A stretch of DNA of 9,968 bases from JBGPBY01 sp041481485. Its GTDB lineage: Bacteria; Acidobacteriota; Terriglobia; 20CM-2-55-15. The notes beneath the pieces were generated by a model. It did no database searches, was not told the origin of the DNA, and saw nothing but the letters and a program-made list of their open reading frames with translations. The translations under genes and the position numbers were made by a program. Below, piece after piece: positions 1 through 6,953 of the stretch; position 1 is the stretch's first letter; each line of letters starts with the position of its first letter. The stretch lies in the NCBI GenBank assembly GCA_041481485.1, contig JBGPBY010000258.1, forward strand, positions 1 to 9,968, written 5' to 3'.

Positions 1-69
1 AATTCTTCTTGCTGCGAATTCAATGAGTCGTTCCTCGAAGTGGTCCGATAGTGCGATCTTATCCTGCAT
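1..69 (-). CDS. Partial four-helix-bundle protein (S23/IVS-like), N-terminus only
   Basis: An open frame enters from the left window edge on the minus strand, and only its first 23 residues are visible if it starts at the ATG at 69. The stretch after this ATG (LSDHFEERLIEFAARRI) resembles the N-terminal helix of the four-helix-bundle family related to the 23S rRNA intervening-sequence protein, whose members often begin with a short leader and then an ERL(I/T)xFAxRI-like helix. An in-frame ATG at 87 and a GTG further upstream are alternative starts, and none has a clear Shine-Dalgarno sequence. The function of this family is not well defined; it probably takes part in oligomeric helical bundles. 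It lies about 105 bases downstream of the toxin gene on the same strand. Recognition rests on a short segment from memory of the family, so confidence is moderate to low. Confidence 0.45.
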   Translation of the reverse strand, partial: MQDKIALSDHFEERLIEFAARRI

Positions 70-174
70 CGGCGAAACGATTAGCATTCCGGCTTCCACT
101 TCGGATGAGAATTGAGCATCGGGAATTGAACATTGGTCAGATCCTCACTCTAATGCCGAACAGATACTACCAAG

Positions 175-464
175 TTATTTTTGCGCAAGCCCTAAGGCAA
201 GATTGATTTTGGAAGCAAGCTGCAAGACGGACGGCAAATGGTTGGTTGGTAACACGACGATGCGTATAGTCGAGTACTGAGATTTTGTTGATACTTCAAG
301 TTCTGGTCGGAGGTGATGATAGCGTCAAAGTGCCCCTCCGCACTTTGAATCAGATCACCATTTTCAAGACGGTCCCAGCCCATTTCCTGAGCAGTCTTGA
401 CGTCATGACCGGGCAAGCTATTACGGAGCGGCCGCGGCACACACGTATCAAAAAGAATCTTCAC
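175..464 (-). pseudogene. DUF5615 PIN-like toxin, frameshifted near the 3' end
   Basis: This is a small DUF5615 (Mut7-C/PIN-like) protein, the presumed RNase toxin partner of DUF433. The start is the GTG at 464, which overlaps the DUF433 stop as GTGA. Visible family features are the strand-1 motif KILFDTCVP with acidic D6, the GHDVKTAQEMGW segment around residues 19-30, NGDL at 35-38, and the conserved TSDQNLKYQQNL near 51-62. After residue 65 or so the frame runs into unrelated sequence and stops at 192. A neighbouring frame continues with the expected family C-terminus (IRIVVLPTNHLPS and onward) to a TAA at 175-177. Restoring one base near 266-275 would give about 96 residues, a normal family length. 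As read, the product is about 90 residues with a wrong tail. The acidic N-terminal residues survive, so some activity cannot be ruled out. A sequencing error is the main alternative to true decay. Confidence 0.82.
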
Positions 465-700
465 GCAACGGGTTCGAGCATCCGGCTCTTGGCGTACTCC
501 AAAACTGCAATCGCTTGTTCGCGCGTCACCGATGGAAACGCATCGAGCCATTCATCGATGCTGACGCCGCCCTCCAGATTCTCGAACAAACTGCTGATGG
601 GCAGTCTCGTCCCGTAAAAACATGGGGCGCCGCTTACACGTTCCGGGTTTATCCAAATCAGGGGATTTCCCTCATTCGGGATCAAGACATCCATGCTCAT
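461..700 (-). CDS. DUF433 family antitoxin
   Basis: A 79-residue DUF433 protein, the usual partner of DUF5615 PIN-like toxins. The body matches the family pattern: a short strand segment, then INPERVSGAPCFYGTRLPI around residues 17-35 (family consensus close to GxPxxxGTRxPV), then VSIDEWLDAFPSVTREQA and a final helix, which together form a small winged-helix-like fold. It probably binds and neutralises the toxin and represses its own promoter. The annotated ATG at 700 has no Shine-Dalgarno sequence; an internal ATG two codons later (M3, MDVLIPNE) is an alternative start. The stop overlaps the toxin GTG by 4 bp, which implies translational coupling. The gene begins 41 bases after the end of the secreted CarboxypepD_reg gene, so it may also receive read-through from the repressor operon. 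It has no visible lesion. Confidence 0.87.
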   Translation of the reverse strand: MSMDVLIPNEGNPLIWINPERVSGAPCFYGTRLPISSLFENLEGGVSIDEWLDAFPSVTREQAIAVLEYAKSRMLEPVA

Positions 701-702
701 TG

Positions 703-716
703 GTGAAAATTATCAC
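703..716. promoter_or_regulatory. Near-perfect palindrome and -10-like box before DUF433
   Basis: The bases GTGAAAATTATCAC form an inverted repeat in which six of seven base pairs match. On the minus strand it contains GATAAT (positions 714-709), five of six matches to the -10 consensus, ending eight bases before the ATG at 700. No good -35 is seen. If this -10 is used, the transcript would start close to the ATG and be almost leaderless. A palindrome over the promoter is what an autoregulating antitoxin would use, but binding by DUF433 here is inference. Confidence 0.4.
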
Positions 717-741
717 ATTTGGGCGGAGAGCGCTGATTTCC

Positions 742-2424
742 CTAATTCGTCATCGATTCAACATCGATCTTAGTGCTGGTCCTCGCCTTGACGGTGACGC
801 TGGCACCCCTGGGCTCGATTCTCGATAGCAGTTCGGGAGTGAGTCCTCCGGGAGGCAACGCGCCGGACGGTCCGGCGAATACTTTGTAATCTCCAGGACG
901 CACGCCGCGGAACGTGTACTTGCCATCGGCGCCGGCAGTTGCGGTTTTGTATTGTGGAAGCAACTGCTTGTCGGTGGGCACCAGAAGCACCGTCGCACCG
1001 CCCATAGGAATCTTGTCGGTATTCGAAACGATGCCTTCAACGGTGCCGCCGTCAGAAGAGAGCAGAACTTCAAATGGCGCCGGCGTCGCATTGCGGACGT
1101 TGATGCCGCTGGTGAGGATGCTGGTGTCGCCTTGCCGCACATCGGTGATGAAGAGATTGTCTTCTCCCTGAATGAAAACCTGGTAGTTGCCTTCGGCCGC
1201 ACGGGGGATCGTCACTTTCCCGTTTGCATCCGGGGACTGTGTGCGATCGAGAATTCCGCGATAGTTGCCAAGGCGGCTGGCCGTACCTGTCGCAGACAGG
1301 CCGATCTTCAATGTTCCGCCCTCGGGTGCAGGCTTTCCATCGATCTTGACGACGCCCGGCACGTCCTGGCTCGGGTGAAGCACGAAGCGGATATTCTCGA
1401 CATCATGATCCACAACTTCAACGGTCGTGCGTCCCCACGCTTGTACGCCGCCTCCTGGGCCGGGAGATCCGCTGGCATGCGGCATGCGGGCGAAGAGGTC
1501 GTACTTCCCGGGAGGAACTGACGGGATCTCAAAGCCGCCGGGTGTCCCTCCAATAATGACAGTGCCGACCATCTGCGGGTCCGGCCCCGCTTCCGAACCC
1601 AGCATCAGCACCGCTGTCCCGACGATTGGCAGCACCCCATCGACGACCACGCCCGAAATCTTGAAGCCTCCGGCTGGTTTTGGATTTTGATCGGGCGGCG
1701 GAACGATCACCACCTCCATCTTTACGGAAATGTCGATGCCTCGGACTTCTTCGCCGGACTTCACAATCACCTTGCTAGCCTGTGCCACGTCCGTCGTGCT
1801 GGGAAAAAGTGTCGTTACCAGCACTTCCATTTCTCCAGGCCTGCTCGGGACAGGGCTCGCAGGACGACCGCCCTGCACCTGAGCCCGAATCACATATTCG
1901 CCAGGTGGCACGAAAAACATTCGATATTCCCCACGATAGTCCGTCATTCGATTTGCAACATCGGGCACAACCCCGGAGTTCAGTGCTTGTGCGCCAGGTC
2001 GGAACGCCTGAACTCGAATAAACGGCAGCGGGTTTCCCTGCGGATCGAGGATCTTGCCGGTGATGGTGCCGCTTCGCACCATGGACACATTTGGGATTGC
2101 AACCGCTGCTGCGCTCGCCGGCACAGTCACAGGTACTTCAGCGCGCGCGAGGAACGGTGTGTTCGGAGTGGTGGATTCGACGAAGAATCCGTCCGCTCGA
2201 ATGACAACCGTTTGCCGGCCGGCCGGCACGTTTGCCACGGCAAAGCGTCCGCTGGCGTCGGTTGTCGTTTCGAGCAAGCCGTTCGGCGTCACGATGGCGA
2301 CGTCGGCATCGGCAATCGGCTCGGAGGTACCCGAAACGATCACCGTTCCGGTGACGGATCCGCGTGGCCCTTGCGAAGAAGGTGTCTGCAACAACAAGGC
2401 AGCGATCAGTATGAAGAGCTTCAT
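742..2424 (-). CDS. Secreted CarboxypepD_reg multi-domain protein, paralogue of the sensor ectodomain
   Basis: A 560-residue exported protein. It opens with a short basic start and hydrophobic core (MKLFILIAALLLQ) followed by TPSSQG, typical of a signal peptide. There is no lipobox cysteine and no later membrane span, so it is probably soluble in the periplasm or outside the cell. Carboxypeptidase-regulatory-like beta-sandwich domains are seen near residues 22-105 (GRFAVANVPAGRQTVVI), 118-180 (GEYRMFFVPPGEYVI) and 461-520 (GKYTFRGVRPGDYKV), with beta-rich modules between. The sequence aligns along much of its length with the extracellular half of the M56 protein encoded just upstream, including GTITG, RGEYRMF.(V/L)PP, VEG(I/V)V and the Y-KTAT-DGKYT pattern. 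Translation starts at the ATG at 2424 with GGAGG five bases upstream, only 11 bases after the sensor stop. Its role is unknown; ligand binding or scaffolding alongside the sensor is inferred from paralogy and operon position. Confidence 0.85.
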   Translation of the reverse strand: MKLFILIAALLLQTPSSQGPRGSVTGTVIVSGTSEPIADADVAIVTPNGLLETTTDASGRFAVANVPAGRQTVVIRADGFFVESTTPNTPFLARAEVPVTVPASAAAVAIPNVSMVRSGTITGKILDPQGNPLPFIRVQAFRPGAQALNSGVVPDVANRMTDYRGEYRMFFVPPGEYVIRAQVQGGRPASPVPSRPGEMEVLVTTLFPSTTDVAQASKVIVKSGEEVRGIDISVKMEVVIVPPPDQNPKPAGGFKISGVVVDGVLPIVGTAVLMLGSEAGPDPQMVGTVIIGGTPGGFEIPSVPPGKYDLFARMPHASGSPGPGGGVQAWGRTTVEVVDHDVENIRFVLHPSQDVPGVVKIDGKPAPEGGTLKIGLSATGTASRLGNYRGILDRTQSPDANGKVTIPRAAEGNYQVFIQGEDNLFITDVRQGDTSILTSGINVRNATPAPFEVLLSSDGGTVEGIVSNTDKIPMGGATVLLVPTDKQLLPQYKTATAGADGKYTFRGVRPGDYKVFAGPSGALPPGGLTPELLSRIEPRGASVTVKARTSTKIDVESMTN

Positions 2425-2435
2425 TGGCGCCTCCG

Positions 2436-5400
2436 TTAGTTGCTTTCGATGATCGTCAGCGATTCCGTGCTGCTACCGCCCTGTACGACGGTGATCGGTT
2501 TGCCGCGCAACTCGTGCTTCGAAAGGAATCGCGCGTTGTAGAACTCTCCGCCCGCGACACCTTCGAAAGCGAAAATCTTGTAATTGCCGGGGGCGATGCC
2601 ACGAACCGTGTATTTTCCCGACGCATCCGATGTGGCCGTTTTGTACAGCGCATGATTCTCGCGGCGTGCATCCGGAGGAATGACGACGACCGTCGCATTG
2701 GCAACCGGCTTATTAGAGCTATCGCGCACCACCCCTTCCACGGTTGCAGCGCCGGATCGAAGCGAGACCTGAAGGGGCGCCAGGGACTCCTTACCGACCT
2801 CGAACCCCGTGTCGAACACGTTGAGAGCGCCCAAACGGACGTCGGACATATACAGATCCGGGGGAAGACCGGCGCCCATCTCGGCGAGGTACCTTGTCTG
2901 AGGAATGTTCAAGATCGTGAACGTTCCGTCGTCTGCCTTGGGAATGACGGCACGGGCCGTAACGCCCTGGTACGTTGGAGAAGGATTGCCGACCGCACTG
3001 AGTGCGACTCTGACGGTGACGTTCCCGGGCGCGTGGCCGTCGATCGTCAGTGTCCCATCCACGTTGCGGCTGGGAACGAGTTCGATGGCAAGGCCCGTGG
3101 CGTCCTTGTCGAGAACATCCACGGGAACGCGGTTGATGTTGAAGATTCCCGATCCCGTAGGAAAATTTTGGGTGACTCGAGGCACAAGGTAGTACTGTCC
3201 CGGCAGAACATTGCTCACTTCAAATGTGGTGCGGAGCCCGTCTGCCGATGTCGTCAGGAAGGCGGTACCGGCTGACGGAACGGTGCCACCGAGATTAGTG
3301 GAGCGCATATCGATGACGGTGGGATCCCGATACTCCAGTCCGAGGTAGACCTGAATTCTTACGGGAGCATTTGGATCCGCATTGGCGCCACGCCCTCGAG
3401 GCGCGGCGACGGGGCCGGTGGACGGGGCAGCGTGAATCTCGCCGCTGATTTTGTACGTCGTGGCTTTCTGAACGGTGATGTCCATGCCGCTCAGCTGGTC
3501 GCCGCTCTTCACCGCGAGGACTACTGCATCGGTTGTCGTCAGCGACCGCGGATAAAAGGTCCGCATGAACTGTGGTGTCGACATTGGTGCAGGCGGACCT
3601 TGAGGCTGTGCACCGCCTCTCGGCCCGCCAGCCGCCGGCGCGTTGGCCGGATTGCTCAGGGCATAGGTTGGAGGATCCACAAGAACCACGTAATCCCTAG
3701 GAGGCAGCCAGAACATGCGGTACTCGCCGCGGTCGTCGGTGGCTTGCGAAGACTGTGCCTGGGGAATAATTTTGCCGTTCAAGTACGTGATCTGGTACGC
3801 GGTCACGTTGGCGTTCGGCAGTAACTTGCCTGCAGAATTCTTCACCCGTCCGGTAATTGTTCCACCAGCCAGCAGCGGAACGGAGACATTGGCGGGTTTC
3901 CCAGCTTCAACGTTTGCGATCGCCGGGCGGCCCGGAATGTCGAAGAAGCCTTGCTGTTCGGCTTCGAGCGTATACTTACCGGGCGCCACATCCTTGATTG
4001 TGTAACGGCCGTTGGCGTCTGCCATGGCGCTGTAGCGCTCTGTATTCGTCTCTCGGAATTGCGCGATCGCCATCTGGTTTTCCGGAAGCGATGGGGAGTG
4101 TCCCTTCGCGGCGACGTTATCCATGAGGATCTGGAAATACTCTTCGTCAGATTGGCCGGCTTCTTGCGGTTTCATCGTAACGCCCCTCGCCGCCCAGAAC
4201 TTGAGAAGCGCCGCCAGTGCGTCCGGATCGAATGGCGCATTGGAGATCGCAACAAACGCACCGGGAATCGGTTCGGTAGTTCCTGCGCGGGTGACGACAC
4301 CTTGAATCGTGCCCTTCGCGGTGCTCTGCGGCACGGCGGCCTGAGCGACAGGAACGGGTTCGGCTGCAGGTTGTGCAGTGAGAATTGCCGCAATGGCGCC
4401 CACACTTTCGGCGACGGCTGCCGACGCCGTTACGGCAGGTAGAATTGCTGAAGGCGCGATCGCAGGTTTTGCGGCGGTTGCGGGGGTCGCCTGCAGCGTA
4501 TTCGTCGATTGCCACATGCCGACGACAATCCACACACCGAGAAATATCAGCGTGCCGACTGCGGATTGCCAGTCCACCACGGACGTGCTCATTCCAAGCA
4601 CACGTCGAAAACGCTGAAGAACGGCGCCATCGGCGGCCGCGACCGCCAGGATCGGACGCGGTTGGCGCGCACGTTCCATTTCAAGAAGGGCCTCCGCGTA
4701 GATCTTGCGGCTGCCGCACAGACGAATCGCGATGTCGTCGCAGCAATGTTCGCGCTCGGCGCGAATCCGTTTCGAAAGCCACCACACTGCGGGATGGTAG
4801 AAGAGGATTGATTCGACGCAACGCTGCAGGATGTTGACGATGAAGTCATACCGCCGGATATGCGCAAGCTCGTGCGCGAGAATTGCGCGGAGTTGTTCGG
4901 TGCTGAATCCGGAGATCAGAGAAACCGGCAGCAACACCACTGGGCGCAGCCACCCCACCACAACAGGGGAATCGAGACGGACGTGAGCCAGCAACCGGAT
5001 AGGCATGCGAAGCCCAAGACGCGCTCGAACACTTTCGAAGATCTCCATGACTCCTGGAGTGAGAATCTCCCTGGCCGACTGGACGAGCTGCCACGAGCAA
5101 CGCCATCCCAAAACCAATCTTGCCGCAAACACCAGCACGCCGGCACACCACGTCAGGAGGATACGCTGTGCCCACAGCGATGTATGAAGCGCTGTGGCTG
5201 CGGATCGCCCCCCATCTATTGATGCGGATGCCAGGTTTAGCGCGAGGATCAACCGCTGGGCGACAGCGCCGGTCTGCGAGTAGAACGCAACCGTGAATAG
5301 TGGAGCCGCCAGCATGCAGATCAGAGATCCGATCGCAAATGCGTATCGCGCTTCCGCGGAGCGATGACGCAGCATCCGAAGACCGGCGGCAGTAATCAGC

Positions 5401-5486
5401 GCGATAACGGCGCCCTGCCAGATGAAGTGGAGAAGAGATCCGGCAAACCGCTGGATCACTTCGGGAGCGATCAGGTTGGCGTTCAT
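2436..5486 (-). CDS. BlaR1-like M56 metallopeptidase sensor fused to CarboxypepD_reg ectodomain
   Basis: A 1016-residue membrane sensor-protease. Residues 1-330 form a BlaR1/MecR1-type M56 domain, with hydrophobic segments near 13-35, 47-69, 105-127 and 309-325, the zinc motif HELAH at 205-209, the family block IRRYDF and HPAVWWLSKRIRAEREHCCDD at 231-251 with the expected third-ligand glutamate region. In BlaR1 this cytosol-facing protease relays a signal that leads to BlaI cleavage. Here no penicillin-binding domain follows. Instead an Ala/Pro-rich linker (about 330-390) leads to CarboxypepD_reg-like domains near 393-535, 541-675 and 912-990, with beta-rich spacers and a Pro/Gly-rich stretch at 620-640. 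The first domain carries an insert of about 70 residues (417-486). The ATG at 5486 overlaps the repressor stop by 4 bp and has AAGGAG seven bases upstream. The ligand is unknown. Such fusions occur in Acidobacteriota annotations, usually uncharacterised. Confidence 0.92.
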   Translation of the reverse strand: MNANLIAPEVIQRFAGSLLHFIWQGAVIALITAAGLRMLRHRSAEARYAFAIGSLICMLAAPLFTVAFYSQTGAVAQRLILALNLASASIDGGRSAATALHTSLWAQRILLTWCAGVLVFAARLVLGWRCSWQLVQSAREILTPGVMEIFESVRARLGLRMPIRLLAHVRLDSPVVVGWLRPVVLLPVSLISGFSTEQLRAILAHELAHIRRYDFIVNILQRCVESILFYHPAVWWLSKRIRAEREHCCDDIAIRLCGSRKIYAEALLEMERARQPRPILAVAAADGAVLQRFRRVLGMSTSVVDWQSAVGTLIFLGVWIVVGMWQSTNTLQATPATAAKPAIAPSAILPAVTASAAVAESVGAIAAILTAQPAAEPVPVAQAAVPQSTAKGTIQGVVTRAGTTEPIPGAFVAISNAPFDPDALAALLKFWAARGVTMKPQEAGQSDEEYFQILMDNVAAKGHSPSLPENQMAIAQFRETNTERYSAMADANGRYTIKDVAPGKYTLEAEQQGFFDIPGRPAIANVEAGKPANVSVPLLAGGTITGRVKNSAGKLLPNANVTAYQITYLNGKIIPQAQSSQATDDRGEYRMFWLPPRDYVVLVDPPTYALSNPANAPAAGGPRGGAQPQGPPAPMSTPQFMRTFYPRSLTTTDAVVLAVKSGDQLSGMDITVQKATTYKISGEIHAAPSTGPVAAPRGRGANADPNAPVRIQVYLGLEYRDPTVIDMRSTNLGGTVPSAGTAFLTTSADGLRTTFEVSNVLPGQYYLVPRVTQNFPTGSGIFNINRVPVDVLDKDATGLAIELVPSRNVDGTLTIDGHAPGNVTVRVALSAVGNPSPTYQGVTARAVIPKADDGTFTILNIPQTRYLAEMGAGLPPDLYMSDVRLGALNVFDTGFEVGKESLAPLQVSLRSGAATVEGVVRDSSNKPVANATVVVIPPDARRENHALYKTATSDASGKYTVRGIAPGNYKIFAFEGVAGGEFYNARFLSKHELRGKPITVVQGGSSTESLTIIESN

Positions 5487-5869
5487 TTGGAATCTCCTTC
5501 AAACTCTTCCAGCAATTTCTCCATCGCCTTCAGAGTTTTTGGTGACGGCTTTCGGGTGGAGAGTGCGCGCAGGACCATCTCTTTGACGGAACCGTCGAAT
5601 GCGCGCTGGAGCAAATCCTTTACGAGATGAGTCTGTGTCTGCTGCTGCGAATACCTCGGACGGTAGATCTGCGGCCGAACGGTGTCGTCGCGCGTCACCA
5701 GTTCCTTCTCTGTCATGATCTGCAGCATTCGAAGCACGGTGTTGACGGCCGCAGGCCTCGCTTCATTCATGATCGCGTGAATCTCGCGGACTGTCGCCGG
5801 CCCCTTCTGCCAAAGCACGTTCAGAATGGAAAGCTCGAGTTTCGTCGGACGAATCTGGTTTCTTGCCAT
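5483..5869 (-). CDS. BlaI/MecI/CopY-family transcriptional repressor
   Basis: A 128-residue repressor with the standard family layout. The N-terminal winged helix (about 1-75) shows PTKLELSILNVLWQKGPATVREI, then the recognition region with NTVLRMLQIMTEKELVTR, and a C-terminal helical dimerisation tail from about 78 with LVKDLLQRAFDGSVKEMV, where family members are cut by the sensor pathway. It should bind as a dimer to inverted repeats of the ACTAAA type, and two perfect copies lie directly upstream of it (5886-5899 and 5907-5922), so it almost certainly represses its own operon. The start at 5869 (MARNQIRPTKLE) fits the family length; the ten bases before it hold no Shine-Dalgarno sequence, and a -10 box ends only ten bases upstream, so the message may be leaderless. 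Its TGA overlaps the sensor ATG, the classic repressor-sensor pairing. Confidence 0.95.
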   Translation of the reverse strand: MARNQIRPTKLELSILNVLWQKGPATVREIHAIMNEARPAAVNTVLRMLQIMTEKELVTRDDTVRPQIYRPRYSQQQTQTHLVKDLLQRAFDGSVKEMVLRALSTRKPSPKTLKAMEKLLEEFEGDSK

Positions 5870-5879
5870 GGTTGGGCGG

Positions 5880-5885
5880 ATTATG
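5880..5885 (-). promoter_or_regulatory. -10 box of the repressor operon, likely leaderless
   Basis: On the minus strand the bases read CATAAT, five of six matches to TATAAT, directly against the inner operator and ten bases before the repressor ATG. The best -35 at a 17-base spacing (TGGAAT, 5908-5903) is weak. A start six to eight bases past this box would leave a leader of only a few bases, in line with the missing Shine-Dalgarno sequence. Confidence 0.5.
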
Positions 5886-5899
5886 ACTAAACCTTTAGT
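5886..5899. promoter_or_regulatory. BlaI-type operator 1
   Basis: ACTAAA-CC-TTTAGT, a perfect 6+6 inverted repeat with a 2-base centre. It touches the -10 box of the repressor gene, so a bound dimer would block RNA polymerase. The arms resemble the AT-rich dyads recognised by BlaI/MecI-type repressors. Confidence 0.85.
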
Positions 5900-5906
5900 A
5901 AAATTC

Positions 5907-5922
5907 CACTAAAACTTTAGTG
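5907..5922. promoter_or_regulatory. BlaI-type operator 2
   Basis: CACTAAA-AC-TTTAGTG, a perfect 7+7 inverted repeat with a 2-base centre. Its centre is 22 bp from that of operator 1, close to two helical turns, which would place two repressor dimers on the same face of the DNA. It overlaps the region just upstream of the weak -35. Confidence 0.85.
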
Positions 5923-6026
5923 CATTAATTAACGGGCGAATTCTTTGTGAACGAACCATCCATCTCTCAGCCGCCGATTCTTGTACGATGAGCCGCATTT
6001 TGTCTCGTGTCCCCTCAATTTCAAAA

Positions 6027-6032
6027 TATAAT
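6027..6032 (+). promoter_or_regulatory. -10 box for the rightward DUF6174 gene
   Basis: A perfect TATAAT lies 33 bases before the ATG at 6066 in a locally AT-rich stretch. No convincing -35 hexamer is found at 16-18 bases spacing, so it may need an activator or be a weak promoter. A start near 6039-6040 would give a leader of about 26 bases that includes the GAGG at 6057-6060. Confidence 0.5.
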
Positions 6033-6039
6033 GCGCGCA

Positions 6040-6053
6040 ACTAAATCTTTCCG
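6040..6053. promoter_or_regulatory. Possible degenerate BlaI operator at the rightward start site
   Basis: ACTAAA-TC-TTTCCG keeps the full left arm and half the right arm of the operator found at 5886-5899 (9 of 12 arm bases). It begins about 7 bases after the TATAAT, at the predicted transcription start, where a repressor would act. The match could be chance in an AT-rich stretch; the call is tentative. Confidence 0.3.
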
Positions 6054-6065
6054 GTTGAGGTTGTG

Positions 6066-6922
6066 ATGAGATGGATTGTTCGCCTCACTTTTGGATTTGC
6101 TTTCGTCCTTCTTCTATTTCTATCTTCGAGTGCCGGTGCAACGCAGAACGCTCCATCGGCGGGCATCGCCGGCCGATGGGAAGCCGATGGATTGCCCGGC
6201 GGCCCATGGACGTTTGACCTCAACCCGGAGGGCGCTACGGTAACCGGCTGGGTGTCCCAGCATGGGGGTATTTCGGGCCCCGTCGAAATCCACGACGGGC
6301 GGATCAACGGCAGCACCATCACATTCAAAGCCCAAAATCCTGTGGTATCGACGGTAACCAAGCTGATCAACTTGTCGGCAAGGTGCAGGGAAACGAAATC
6401 GCCTTTGCGCGGTCGCTCCAGCTCGAGCTTACCGCTACTCAGGGAGGCGACCAGCTGTTTGGATCCTATGCGTCGAACGCATTCGTTGCGAAACGGATCA
6501 ACGCAGCAACTCCAGAGAATGAGATCCATAAGACAATCGCCAGCGCGAAAAAGAAGTGGTCGCTACATACATTCCGGCAATATGAATTCGACGTGACCTG
6601 GCAGTGCACTTGCCCCCTTCCTGCGCGAGCGTACTCCTACAAGGTGAAGGGTACGGACGGCACCGCCGTGATGGATGATTCCGTGAGAGCGTCGCTGAGA
6701 GGCGTTATTCCTCAGGCCCAGCAGCTGCTTCTCGATCACTATGGGACCGTCGACCACCTCTTCGACCTTTTGCTGAAGGTCGCGGAGAGACAGCCGTATT
6801 CGATAAAGGCCGAATATGATCCGAAACTGGGATATCCGGTATCTGCCGAGGTGCATCCCGCGGGAATTTCCATCGTCGACGATTTCCGATTTACGATTAG
6901 CAACTTCCGAGTTGTGGAGTAG
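6066..6922 (+). pseudogene. Secreted beta-domain plus DUF6174 protein, split by a frameshift
   Basis: The gene begins at the ATG at 6066, with GAGG five bases upstream, and a signal peptide (MRWIVRLTFGFAFVLLLFL, cleavage probably after SSAGA). Next comes a small beta-rich domain often found in Acidobacteriota secreted proteins (GRWEADG, GPWTFDL, GRINGSTITFKAQNP). Near 6338-6346 the coding frame shifts: the 5' frame runs on as Arg/Ser-rich sequence to 6596, while the frame two bases over continues the domain (GIDGNQADQLVGKVQGNEIAFARS) to a TAG at 6920-6922. The 3' part contains a DUF6174 domain: YEFDVTWQCTCP with a CxC pair, a helix GTVDHLFDLLLKV, then YDPKLGYPVSAEVHP and VDDFRFTISNF. Restoring one base gives about 285 residues. 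A lost G turning CCTGGTGGT into CCTGTGGT would explain it. Function is unknown. The next gene starts 31 bases downstream, probably in the same transcript. Confidence 0.78.
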
Positions 6923-6953
6923 TGTTGAACTAAGGCGAAGGAGAGCATTGCCT

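Noticed and set aside
952..1521. A 189-codon open frame on the plus strand, opposite the 560-residue gene
   Set aside because: It lies wholly inside a well supported minus-strand gene with clear domain motifs; its translation has no recognisable domain and is typical of an antisense frame in high-GC DNA.
2424..3275. A 283-codon open frame on the plus strand opposite the sensor ectodomain
   Set aside because: Arg/Asp-rich sequence with no motif, and it is the antisense shadow of CarboxypepD_reg coding sequence.
2436..5486. A beta-lactam resistance (blaR1/mecR1) sensor
   Set aside because: The protease half fits, but no penicillin-binding SxxK/KTG domain is seen and no beta-lactamase gene is present; the ectodomain is CarboxypepD_reg-like.
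6816..6953. Extension of the 733-residue protein upstream to an ATG at 6816
   Set aside because: It would overlap the DUF6174 coding end and put 46 non-signal residues before a clear signal peptide; the ATG at 6954 has its own AAGGAG.
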